Source: Serinicoccus chungangensis (GTDB lineage: Bacteria > Actinomycetota > Actinomycetes > Actinomycetales > Dermatophilaceae). From it: DNA of 64,000 nt. The DNA lies in NCBI RefSeq assembly GCF_001483745.1, contig NZ_LQBL01000031.1:62001-126000 (forward strand), in the 5' to 3' direction. A program made the position numbers and the translations under genes. Of this stretch, positions 18,899-26,814 are shown in pieces (the stretch's first letter is position 1; each line of letters begins with the position of its first letter). Under the pieces are notes generated by a model. It had not been told where the DNA came from and made no database searches. It saw only the letters and a list, made by a program, of their open reading frames with translations.

Positions 18899-18929
18899 AG
18901 CGTGCAGCCTCACGGAGCGTGAGGGTCAA
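18899..18929 (-). promoter_or_regulatory. Putative MerR operator/promoter
   Basis: On the minus strand: TTGACC (-35, 18929-18924), a 19-base spacer, and a weak -10 at 18904-18899 (CACGCT). The spacer region is filled by the perfect dyad CCTCACG CTC CGTGAGG (18908-18924). Long 19-base spacing with a dyad between -35 and -10 is the hallmark of MerR-controlled promoters. The -35 box overlaps the stop codon of the Lrp gene, and the start site would fall next to the GTG at 18891, giving a leaderless message. Confidence 0.6.
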
Positions 18930-19435
18930 GCCTCTTCTGCGGGAGCCTCGTCGGCGGCGGTCATGGTCCCGTGCCCGCGCAGCGACTCGAAGATGAGGCT
19001 GGTCTCGGCGTGCAGGACCCCGGGCCGGTTGGTGAGGTGGTCGAGCACGAAGTCCCGCAGGGCGTCCGCGCTCGGGACCGCCACGTGCACGTAGTAGTCG
19101 ATGGCCCCGGAGACGTGGAAGGCCCCGAGCACCCCGGGCAGCTGCGGCACCTCGCGGGTGAACTCCTCGAAGTTCGCCCGCCGGTGCCCGCCGAAGCGGA
19201 TAGCGATCATCGCCTCGACCGGTCTCCCCACCGCCACCGGGTCGATGTCGGCATGGATGCCGCGCACGACACCGCGCTCGCGCAGCGACCGCACCCGGAC
19301 CAGGCAGGTGGACTCGGCGACACCGACCTCACGGGCCAGCATCGCGTTGGACATCCGCCCGTCGACCTCGAGCAGGCGGACCAGGGCGAGGTCGGTGTCG
19401 TCGAGCGGCTTGTCGTCACGAGGATTCTTCGGCAC
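18926..19435 (-). CDS. Lrp/AsnC-family transcriptional regulator
   Basis: 169 residues: N-terminal helix-turn-helix (LDDTDLALVRLLEVDGRMSN, EVGVAESTCLVRVRSLRERG) and C-terminal RAM/AsnC effector domain (ADIDPVAVGRPVEAMIAIRF, VPQLPGVLGAFHVSGAIDYY). GTG start at 19435 has no ribosome-binding site but a TATCCT hexamer six bases upstream, suggesting a leaderless message. Regulators of this type often control a trans-sulfuration enzyme; the PLP enzyme at 25.6 kb is a possible target, but the two are 6 kb apart. Confidence 0.92.
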   Translation of the reverse strand: MPKNPRDDKPLDDTDLALVRLLEVDGRMSNAMLAREVGVAESTCLVRVRSLRERGVVRGIHADIDPVAVGRPVEAMIAIRFGGHRRANFEEFTREVPQLPGVLGAFHVSGAIDYYVHVAVPSADALRDFVLDHLTNRPGVLHAETSLIFESLRGHGTMTAADEAPAEEA

Positions 19436-19441
19436 GAGGTC

Positions 19442-19447
19442 AGGATA
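19442..19447 (-). promoter_or_regulatory. Candidate -10 box of the Lrp gene
   Basis: TATCCT on the minus strand, six bases before the GTG start. No convincing -35 is seen. Confidence 0.35.
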
Positions 19448-19518
19448 TGCCGTCCGCAGCGGCAGACGCGGCAGCCCGACCGGGCGGGGGCCAGGTCGGG
19501 CTGCCGGTCCCGGCGGGC

Positions 19519-22500
19519 CTACTCCAGGGTGCGCAACCGCTCCAGGACGTCGTCGGCCACGGCGCCGTCACCGCCGAGGACGCTGACGAGCGCCGGCTGG
19601 AGGCGTTCGAGCGTGGTCCAGGTCGACGGGGGGACGGAGGCCTGGCGGACCAGGAGCATCGGCGCGTCCGCGCTTCCCGAGGCCGCCGCCCCGGCCAGCG
19701 CGTCCGGCCAGTTCTGCCCCGAGGCCACGAACACCTGGGCACGGGTGTCGTCCGCTCCTGCCAGCAGCGCGGCCGTGGCGTACCGGTTCTTCCCGGCCAC
19801 CCGCGTGACCGCGCCCCACTCCTCCAGCGCCTCCTCGACCTCGCTGTCGACGACGCCCTCCCCACCGAGCAGGACGATCTCCTCCGCGCCGAGGTCGGTG
19901 AGCGCCGCCGCCGTGGCCGCCGGCACCGCGTCGGGCCGCACGAGCAGCACCGGCGCGTCGGAGCGACCCGCCCGGGCCGCGCCGGCCAACGCATCCGGGT
20001 AGTCCCGGCCGGTCGCGACGTAGACCGTGTCCGACGTGCCGACTTCGGCCGCGACCAGTGCTGCCGTGCCGTAGCGGTCCTTCCCGGCGAGACGGCGGAC
20101 CTCCACCCGGGCCGCCTCCTCGATCGCCTCGACGACGCCGTCCTCGACCGCGCCGTCCCCGCCGAGGACGACGACCTCCCGCGGGTCGAGCCGCTCCAGC
20201 TCACCGGCGGTCGCCGCCGGGAGCCGGTCGGGCTTGGTGAGGAGCACCGGAGCGCCGATGCTCCCGGCCCGCGCAGCCGCCGCCAGGGCGTCCGGGTAGT
20301 CGGCGCCGGTGGCCACGAAGACCGCCTCCACCCCCGGGTCGAAGGTCCGCGACAGCAGGACGGCGGTGCCGTAGCGGTCCTCCCCCGCGATCCGCTCGAC
20401 CTCGGGGTGGACCGGCCCGGGCGGCGTGCCGCAGTCCTCGTGGAGCAGGGCGAAGTCCTGCTCCACCACCTCGCCGCGACGCGGGCTGACCGTGGCGCTG
20501 TCGCTGAGGTGGGACGCGGCGGAGGCGAGCAGCTCCAGGTCACCGACCCGGGTGTCGATCCACCGGGCGTACGAGCCGTCGGCGTCGGTCACCATCCGCC
20601 AGCGCGGCTGATCGGCCCGCTCGGGGGTCGCGTCCACGACGGCCCCGCCGAGCGGGTCCGTGACGCCCTCGCAGTCCTCCCCCTCGACGAGACCGGACAG
20701 CTTGCCCCAGGTCGCCGGCGGCCGGACCGTCATCGCCACCTCCATGGTGGGGTCGCTGCCGGCCACGCCACCGGTGACGCGGACGCCTGCGGTGTAGGCA
20801 CCTGGCTGGGCCACGTCCCCGTCGGTCGTCACCTCGACGGTCACCGACTCCCCCGGCGCGAGAGTGAACTCGGTCCGGGAGAGCGAGAGCCACGGCACGT
20901 CCACCCCGGCGTCCGAGCACTCGTCGAACCCGGGCAGCAACTCGACCACGTCGAGCACGGTCCCCCCGTCGATCCCACCCACCCTGACGAAGCCGCAGGC
21001 GCCGGCCCCGCGGTAGCTGGGCACGTTGGCGTTCGGCAGGTCGACCCAGGTATCGGTCGCCGGGTCGTAGCCGAAGGTCTCGTTGGACAAGTCGCCCTGC
21101 TGCACGCCGCCGCTGACGACCAGCTGACCGGCGGCCGCGGCGTAGGCCGCCGCCCAGTGGTCGCTCGGCGCGTCCGCGACCGGGGACCACGCGTCGTCCG
21201 CCGGGTCGTAGGCGTAGGTGGCCGCCGAGCTGGAACCGCTGTCGGGGTCGACGCCGCCGGAGCAGTACAGCTGGCCCTCGGCACCACCGCACGCGGCGAA
21301 GGCGATCTCCTCGGGGTAGTCCGCCAACACCTCCCAGGAGTCGGACCCCGGGTCGTAGGCCGTCACGGCGGCCGAGGCCGGCGCACAGTCGCCGGTGGTG
21401 CACCCCCCGACGGTGTAGAACCGCCCGTCCAGGACACCGTGACCTGCGGCCGAGACCGCGGACGGGTTGTCCGCCACCTGGGTCCAGGCATCGGCGCGGG
21501 CGTCGTAGACGACGGTGGCACCGGTCGTCGCGCCGGCCTCGTCCCACCCGCCGGACACCACGATCTGCCCGCCGACGACGCCGGCCGACGGCGCGTTGAC
21601 CCTCATCGGCAGCGGCGCCACCTCGGTCCACTCCATCGCGGCGTTGTCGTAGCGGTGGACGGCGTCCGTCGGCTCCATGCCGTCGCTGCCGCCCACGACG
21701 TACCACTGGCCGTCGAGGGCCACGACCCGGTGGTCCATGATCCCGGTCGGGTAGGGCGTGAGCTCCGTCCACGGCTCCTCCTGGGGGGCGCGGGGCGACG
21801 GGGAGGACTGCCCCGCCCCGGGCGCCGCACCGAAGGAGGTCTCGACGTCGGCGGTCCGCACCGGCGCCCCCTCGGCAGCCCGGACGTCGGAGGCGGAGGA
21901 GCGGGAGCCGTCGGCACGCAGGATGGTCATGTCACCGCCCACCTCCCGCAGCTCCACCTGTGCGGTGCCGGTGCCCTCGTTGCTCACCGTGAGGTCGCGG
22001 GTCTGCGCCTCACCGAGCAGGACGTCGGTCGCGATTGACCCGGGGTCCACCGTGAGGACACCACCCTCGAGCGTGAAGTCGGCGCGGACCGCGCCCTCGT
22101 CGGGCACGCCCACGTCCTGGCGCGCCGGGCTGTAGCTGCGGGCGGTCGCCTCGAACGGGTGCGGTCCGGCCAGCGAGCTGAACAGCCAGTAGAAGCCGTC
22201 GTCCTGCCCCTCGTCCGCCGGGGTGTCCTTGCTCATGCCGGAGTCGCCGGAGTCCAGGTTGGTCACCGTCGCGCCGCTGACCGGGTCGTCGTCCACCCCG
22301 GAGGTGACGGTGCCCACGACGTACCCGCCCTCACCGACCGGGTCGCACGACATGCTGCCGAGCAGCACGTCGTCCACCTGCCACCAGAGCGTCCAGTTGG
22401 CGTCGTAGAAGTGCCAGCGCACCTGCACCTGGCTCTGTCCGGCCGCCATCGGCAGGGGCACGGTGTCCCTGACCTCGATCTGCTCACCCGTGTAGGTCTT

Positions 22501-24804
22501 CACCGTGGTCCAGGTGCCGCCGCCGTCGATGCTGACGTCGAGGTCGGCGGTGTCACCGAGCTCCACGTAGAAGTGGTTGAAGGCGACGACGGGGGTGGTC
22601 TGCCCCGTGAGGTCCACGACCGGGGAGACCAGGGAGGTGTCCTGGCTGCCGTCCGGGCCGTAGAAGTCGCTGTTGACGTCGGCGAAGCCGCCCTCGCCGC
22701 CGGTGAGGTTGCCCATCCCGCCCGGGTCGTCGAAGGTCCACACCTGGCCGTTGTCGAGGTTGTCCTCCACGGTCCACCCGTCCGGCAGCTCGAGGGTGTC
22801 GAAGGACTCGGTGAGGCCGGTGGAGCTGGCGGCATACCCGTTCGCGACGCAGCTGAGGACGTCGACCAGCATGCTCACGTCCAGGGTCTCGTCCCCCTCG
22901 AGCGACACCTCCTCCGAGACGACCGTGTAGCCGGGGTACTGCGCCTCGACCCGCACCACGACCGGGGTGCCCAGCGGGACGTCCAGGGCGTAGCTCCCGT
23001 CGAGCGGGTCGGTGAACGTCGTCAGCGCCGTGCCCCCGACGGAGACCTTGGCGTAGAGCGGGTAGCCCTGGCCGGAGCCGTCACCGACGGTCCCGCTCAG
23101 GGTGCCCGTGGGCGCCTGGTCGAGAGCGAAGTCCCGCACCACCGTGCCGTCCACGGGCACGGTCACCTCCGCGCTCTCGGAGACCCAGCCGAAGCTCGAG
23201 GCGATCACGGCGTAGTCGCCGGAGGTCACCAGGGCGCGGTACCTGCCCTCGGCGTCGGTCGTGAGCTCACGCTCCAGCGGGCCGTCGAGGCTCACCTGCG
23301 CCCGGCCCAGCGGGTCGCCGGAGGCGGCGTCGGTCACGGTGCCCTCGACGAACCCGGTGTCGCCGCGAGGGGCGGACTCCACGAGCGCGAGCGCGTCCAG
23401 GCGTCCCTCGCCGAAGACGTTGTTGTCCTCGTCGGTGCCCCCGCACTGGTCGTCCGGGCTGTCGACGGCGGTGCCGTCCAGCAGGTTCTTCGTCGCCTCG
23501 AGGTCACCGACGAGCACCGGCGCGCTCGACCACAGCAGGGCGATCGAGCCGGCCACGTGCGGCGAGGCCATCGACGTGCCGGAGAACGCGGCGTAGTCGT
23601 TGCCGGGCACCGAGGAGCGCACGGCGGTGCCGGGCGCCGACACGTTGGGCTTGGTCTCCCCGTCCTGGCCCGCGCCGCGGCTGGAGGTGTCGGCGATCTG
23701 GTGCGCGGCGTCGTAGTTGCCCACCGAGTAGTTGACGACCAGGCTCCCCGGCGACCCCGAGGTCTCGCAGCCCGGACCGATGTTGCCGTTGGCCCAGACC
23801 CCGAACTGGCCGGCGGCCGCCCAAGCGAGCGACACGTCCTCCATGAACGGGTCGTCGGACGGTATGCCCGAGCCCCAGGAGTTGTTGATGACGTGCGGAC
23901 GCTGGGCGGGGTCGGGGTCGCTGCCGTCGACCCGGGTCGGCGCGAGCATCCACTCCCCGCTGGTGATGAGCGCGTCGTCGGAGGGGCAGCAGCCGTTGGC
24001 GGCGATCCACCGGGCGCCCGGGGCGACGCCGACCTGGTTGTCGCCACCGTCGTCGCCGACCATGGTGCCGGTCACGTGGGTGCCGTGGGCGTCGACGTCG
24101 ACCGGCTCCTCGGGCGAGACCCCGGCCGCGTCGAACCAGTTGTAGTCGTGGTCGAAGGTGCCGTCGCCGTTGTTCCCGCGGTACTGCTCCACCAGCGCGG
24201 GGTGGTCGTACTGCACGCCGGTGTCGATGGTCGCGACGACGATGCCTTCGCCGGTGACGCCGAACTCGCTCCAGACGTCGTCGGCGTTGATGTCGGCGAT
24301 CCCCCACTCGACCGCCGCCGGACCGACCGCCGTGGGCTCCACCGGGCGCACCTCGGGCACGTCGTAGGTGCGGGTCGGGTAGATCCCCTCGACCTCGGAG
24401 CGCCCTGCCAGGGCCAGCGCGAGGTCCTCCGACCCGGCGGTCACGTGCACCGCGTTGGTGATCCAGTGCGTCTCGTAGGTGGCGCCCTCGGCGTCCAGCT
24501 TGGCGCGCACCCCCGCCTGGCTGGCGGTCGCGGTGCTGGTGAGCGCGTCGTACACCCCCTGGCCGCGAGCGGCCCAGTCCCGCACCCCCTCGAACTGCGT
24601 GAGGTCGGGGCGCTCCTCCAGCCGCACCCAGAAGTCGGTCCTCCCCTGCGTCTCGAGCTCCTCCTGCACCGCCTGCTCGATCTTGGCCTCGGCGTCCGGC
24701 GCCGGTGCCGCGAGCGCAGGCGCCGTCGTCGTCGCCCCCGCCAGCACCACCCCCAGCATGCTGACCCCCGCGACTGCCCTGCGCCATACCCCTGCCTGAA
24801 CCAT
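19519..24804 (-). CDS. Secreted S8 (subtilisin-like) protease with kelch propeller and three CWB2 cell-wall-binding repeats
   Basis: 1761 residues from ATG 24804 (GGGAGG six bases upstream). Order: signal peptide (cleavage near ALA, ~32); I9-like prodomain (~38-150); S8 catalytic domain (~180-460) with D194 in ATIDTGV, H240 in DAHGTHV and S411 in SGTSMASPHVAGS; carboxypeptidase-regulatory-like beta domains (~480-660); a MAM/jelly-roll-like domain (~690-830; TFDDPGG, DTSLVSPVVDL); a six-bladed kelch propeller (~1020-1330; YVVGGSDG, IVVSGGWDE, LYCSGGVDP, LVVSGGVQQ); a further beta domain; and three CWB2 repeats (~1475-1761; RIAGEDRYGTA, RLAGKDRYGTA, RVAGKNRYATA). It should be exported and held on the envelope by the CWB2 repeats. 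Individual domains are common; this combination I do not recall. Confidence 0.9.
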   Translation of the reverse strand: MVQAGVWRRAVAGVSMLGVVLAGATTTAPALAAPAPDAEAKIEQAVQEELETQGRTDFWVRLEERPDLTQFEGVRDWAARGQGVYDALTSTATASQAGVRAKLDAEGATYETHWITNAVHVTAGSEDLALALAGRSEVEGIYPTRTYDVPEVRPVEPTAVGPAAVEWGIADINADDVWSEFGVTGEGIVVATIDTGVQYDHPALVEQYRGNNGDGTFDHDYNWFDAAGVSPEEPVDVDAHGTHVTGTMVGDDGGDNQVGVAPGARWIAANGCCPSDDALITSGEWMLAPTRVDGSDPDPAQRPHVINNSWGSGIPSDDPFMEDVSLAWAAAGQFGVWANGNIGPGCETSGSPGSLVVNYSVGNYDAAHQIADTSSRGAGQDGETKPNVSAPGTAVRSSVPGNDYAAFSGTSMASPHVAGSIALLWSSAPVLVGDLEATKNLLDGTAVDSPDDQCGGTDEDNNVFGEGRLDALALVESAPRGDTGFVEGTVTDAASGDPLGRAQVSLDGPLERELTTDAEGRYRALVTSGDYAVIASSFGWVSESAEVTVPVDGTVVRDFALDQAPTGTLSGTVGDGSGQGYPLYAKVSVGGTALTTFTDPLDGSYALDVPLGTPVVVRVEAQYPGYTVVSEEVSLEGDETLDVSMLVDVLSCVANGYAASSTGLTESFDTLELPDGWTVEDNLDNGQVWTFDDPGGMGNLTGGEGGFADVNSDFYGPDGSQDTSLVSPVVDLTGQTTPVVAFNHFYVELGDTADLDVSIDGGGTWTTVKTYTGEQIEVRDTVPLPMAAGQSQVQVRWHFYDANWTLWWQVDDVLLGSMSCDPVGEGGYVVGTVTSGVDDDPVSGATVTNLDSGDSGMSKDTPADEGQDDGFYWLFSSLAGPHPFEATARSYSPARQDVGVPDEGAVRADFTLEGGVLTVDPGSIATDVLLGEAQTRDLTVSNEGTGTAQVELREVGGDMTILRADGSRSSASDVRAAEGAPVRTADVETSFGAAPGAGQSSPSPRAPQEEPWTELTPYPTGIMDHRVVALDGQWYVVGGSDGMEPTDAVHRYDNAAMEWTEVAPLPMRVNAPSAGVVGGQIVVSGGWDEAGATTGATVVYDARADAWTQVADNPSAVSAAGHGVLDGRFYTVGGCTTGDCAPASAAVTAYDPGSDSWEVLADYPEEIAFAACGGAEGQLYCSGGVDPDSGSSSAATYAYDPADDAWSPVADAPSDHWAAAYAAAAGQLVVSGGVQQGDLSNETFGYDPATDTWVDLPNANVPSYRGAGACGFVRVGGIDGGTVLDVVELLPGFDECSDAGVDVPWLSLSRTEFTLAPGESVTVEVTTDGDVAQPGAYTAGVRVTGGVAGSDPTMEVAMTVRPPATWGKLSGLVEGEDCEGVTDPLGGAVVDATPERADQPRWRMVTDADGSYARWIDTRVGDLELLASAASHLSDSATVSPRRGEVVEQDFALLHEDCGTPPGPVHPEVERIAGEDRYGTAVLLSRTFDPGVEAVFVATGADYPDALAAAARAGSIGAPVLLTKPDRLPAATAGELERLDPREVVVLGGDGAVEDGVVEAIEEAARVEVRRLAGKDRYGTAALVAAEVGTSDTVYVATGRDYPDALAGAARAGRSDAPVLLVRPDAVPAATAAALTDLGAEEIVLLGGEGVVDSEVEEALEEWGAVTRVAGKNRYATAALLAGADDTRAQVFVASGQNWPDALAGAAASGSADAPMLLVRQASVPPSTWTTLERLQPALVSVLGGDGAVADDVLERLRTLE

Positions 24805-24844
24805 GTCGGCCTCCCAGCGCGTCCTGCCTCGATCGGATGACCTG

Positions 24845-24873
24845 ACCGTAGGCAGCGCCGGGGCGTCCCACAA
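24845..24873 (-). promoter_or_regulatory. Candidate promoter of the S8 protease gene
   Basis: Minus strand TTGTGG (24873-24868), 17-base spacer, TACGGT (24850-24845), about 40 bases before the ATG. Only a hexamer match. Confidence 0.35.
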
Positions 24874-24903
24874 CGACCGGCGTGGGGCAATCGTCGGGCA
24901 GTG

Positions 24904-25449
24904 TCACCCGCCGGCGGAGGCTCCCGTGGGCGCGGCGACGGTCAGGGTGCGGGCCTGGAAGCCGCAGCCCCGGACGGTCTCCACCGTCAGCGGCAGGCGG
25001 GCCCCGCCCAGCTTGCGCCGCAGGCGCTTGATCACCGAGCGGACCTGCGCGCCGTCCCCCACGAAGGACGTCCCCCACACGTCGCGGGAGAGCTCCTGGA
25101 TGGACCACGCGTGCCCCTGGTCGGAGACCAGGAGAGCGAGGACGTCGTACTCCAGGGGGGTCAGGCGCACCGCACGGCCCCCGGCCACCACCGTCCGCGC
25201 CTCGGGGTCGAGGACGACGTCCGGCCGGGGCGCGCCCTCCGCCTCCCGGCAGCCCAGCTCCGCGGCGCCCGAGCCCAGCAGGGTGGCGGCGTGCTGCCGG
25301 CTCGTCGCGAGGAGGACGCAGACCCCGTCGGGGAGTCGGGCGAGGAGCCGCTCGCGCTCGGCCCGCGTGGCCGCGATGACGAGCACCATGGACCGACCGG
25401 CGTCCTGGACCGGGACGGGGCGCACGTCCCCGAGGTGAGTGACCCCCAT
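24904..25449 (-). CDS. Orphan OmpR-type winged-helix regulator
   Basis: 181 residues. The C-terminal ~95 residues form a Trans_reg_C winged helix (VRLTPLEYDVLALLVSDQG, WSIQELSRDVWG, VRSVIKRLRRKLGG, VRGCGFQ). The N-terminal ~80 residues (VLVIAATRAERERLLARLPD) have the size of a receiver domain remnant but lack an evident phosphoryl-accepting Asp, and no histidine kinase is adjacent. ATG 25449 with AGGG upstream. It lies 99 bases upstream of the S8 protease on the same strand and may control it. Confidence 0.85.
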   Translation of the reverse strand: MGVTHLGDVRPVPVQDAGRSMVLVIAATRAERERLLARLPDGVCVLLATSRQHAATLLGSGAAELGCREAEGAPRPDVVLDPEARTVVAGGRAVRLTPLEYDVLALLVSDQGHAWSIQELSRDVWGTSFVGDGAQVRSVIKRLRRKLGGARLPLTVETVRGCGFQARTLTVAAPTGASAGG

Positions 25450-25560
25450 GGCCGAACCCTAGTGGCGGTCGGGTCCGGTGTCACGACCTGCGGCCACACG
25501 GGCTTCTCGACGCACATCAGGGACGTTGTGGCAGATAATTCCGCGGATCCTGCCGGATTC

Positions 25561-25589
25561 TTGACTGCGGACCGCAGTATCCGCATCAT
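25561..25589 (+). promoter_or_regulatory. Promoter with operator-like palindrome before the trans-sulfuration enzyme
   Basis: TTGACT (25561-25566), exactly 17 bases, CATCAT (25584-25589). Transcription would begin at or within a base or two of the ATG at 25596, so the message is probably leaderless. The perfect palindrome CTGCGG A CCGCAG (25565-25577) covers the -35 edge and spacer, where a bound repressor would block polymerase. Upstream, 25530-25560 carries further related half-sites (CCGCGGATCC, CCGGATTC). Confidence 0.6.
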
Positions 25590-25595
25590 GAGGGT

Positions 25596-26801
25596 ATGCC
25601 GCTGCCTCGCCCCGACCTCGACACCCGCGCCGTCCACGCCGGGCGCGCCGACCTCACCGCGCTCGGGGTGCACGTGCCCCCGATCGACCTGTCCAGCACC
25701 TACCCCCTGCCGGACGTCGAGACCGGTGGGCAGGCCTACGACCAGATGGCCGGAGGCGGAGCCCGGCTGGAGGGCCAGTCGGCGGTCTACCAGCGGTTGT
25801 GGAGCCCGGGCGTCGCGCGCTTCGAGGAGGCCCTGGCCGAGCTCGAGGGAGGCGAGGCCGGCGTGGCCTTCGCCTCCGGCATGGCGGCGCTGAGCGCCGT
25901 GCTCCTGGCGTGCACGGGCGCCGGCACCCCCCACGTCGTCGCGGTGCGTCCGCTCTACGGCGGCTCCGACCACCTCCTGGCCACCGGGATCCTCGGCACG
26001 CGGGTGACCTGGACCGACCCCGAGGGTGTCGCCGCAGCGGTCGAGGCGGACACCGGGCTCGTCGTCGTCGAGACCCCGGCCAACCCCACCCTCGACCTGG
26101 TCGACCTGCGCGAGGTGGTCGCCGCCGCCGGCGACGTGCCCGTGCTCGTGGACAACACCTTCGCCACCCCGGTCCTGCAGCGGCCGCTGGAGCTGGGTGC
26201 GAGCATCGTCCTGCACTCGGTCACCAAGTTCCTCGCCGGGCACGGCGACGTCCTCGCCGGTGCCGTGGTGACCTCAGAGACCTGGGCCCGGCGGATCCGG
26301 CCGGTGCGCGCCGTCACCGGTGCCGTCCTGCACCCGCTGTCGGCCTACCTCGCGCACCGCGGCCTGCAGACGCTGCCGCTGCGGGTGCGCGCCCAGCAGG
26401 AGGGCGCCCAGGTGGTGGCCCGGTGGCTGCGCGGCCATCCCGCGGTGCGGGAGGTCTTCTACCCCGGCGCGGACGGCGACCCGCGCCGGCTCATCGGCCG
26501 TCAGATGGCCGGCCCCGGTGCCGTGCTCGCCCTCGACCTCGGCAGCTACGAGGCCGCCGCGGCCGTGGCGCAGGGCTGCCGGCTCATCACCCACGCCGTC
26601 TCCCTCGGCGGGGTGGACTCCCTCGTCCAGCACCCGGCCGCCCTCACCCACCGCCCGGTCGCCGCCGAGGCCCGGCCGGGCGCGGGCATACTCCGGCTGT
26701 CCGTGGGCCTGGAGGCCCCCGAGGACCTCATCGACGACCTCGAGCAGGCGCTCGCCGCCGCCCCCGTGCGCGAGGAGCACCCCGCCACCACGTCGGTCTG
26801 A
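25596..26801 (+). CDS. PLP-dependent trans-sulfuration enzyme (cystathionine gamma-synthase / lyase / methionine gamma-lyase family)
   Basis: 401 residues of the Cys/Met metabolism PLP family. Visible: [20 protein letters not shown] at the N-terminus, substrate and PLP blocks [52 protein letters not shown] and the Schiff-base lysine in [14 protein letters not shown]-terminal [18 protein letters not shown]. Whether it acts as synthase, beta/gamma lyase or methionine gamma-lyase cannot be told from sequence by eye. Its stop is 12 bases from the convergent topA stop. The ATG is embedded in a GGTATGCC octamer. Confidence 0.88.
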   Translation: MPLPRPDLDTRAVHAGRADLTALGVHVPPIDLSSTYPLPDVETGGQAYDQMAGGGARLEGQSAVYQRLWSPGVARFEEALAELEGGEAGVAFASGMAALSAVLLACTGAGTPHVVAVRPLYGGSDHLLATGILGTRVTWTDPEGVAAAVEADTGLVVVETPANPTLDLVDLREVVAAAGDVPVLVDNTFATPVLQRPLELGASIVLHSVTKFLAGHGDVLAGAVVTSETWARRIRPVRAVTGAVLHPLSAYLAHRGLQTLPLRVRAQQEGAQVVARWLRGHPAVREVFYPGADGDPRRLIGRQMAGPGAVLALDLGSYEAAAAVAQGCRLITHAVSLGGVDSLVQHPAALTHRPVAAEARPGAGILRLSVGLEAPEDLIDDLEQALAAAPVREEHPATTSV

Positions 26802-26814
26802 GGCGCGGGGCGGC

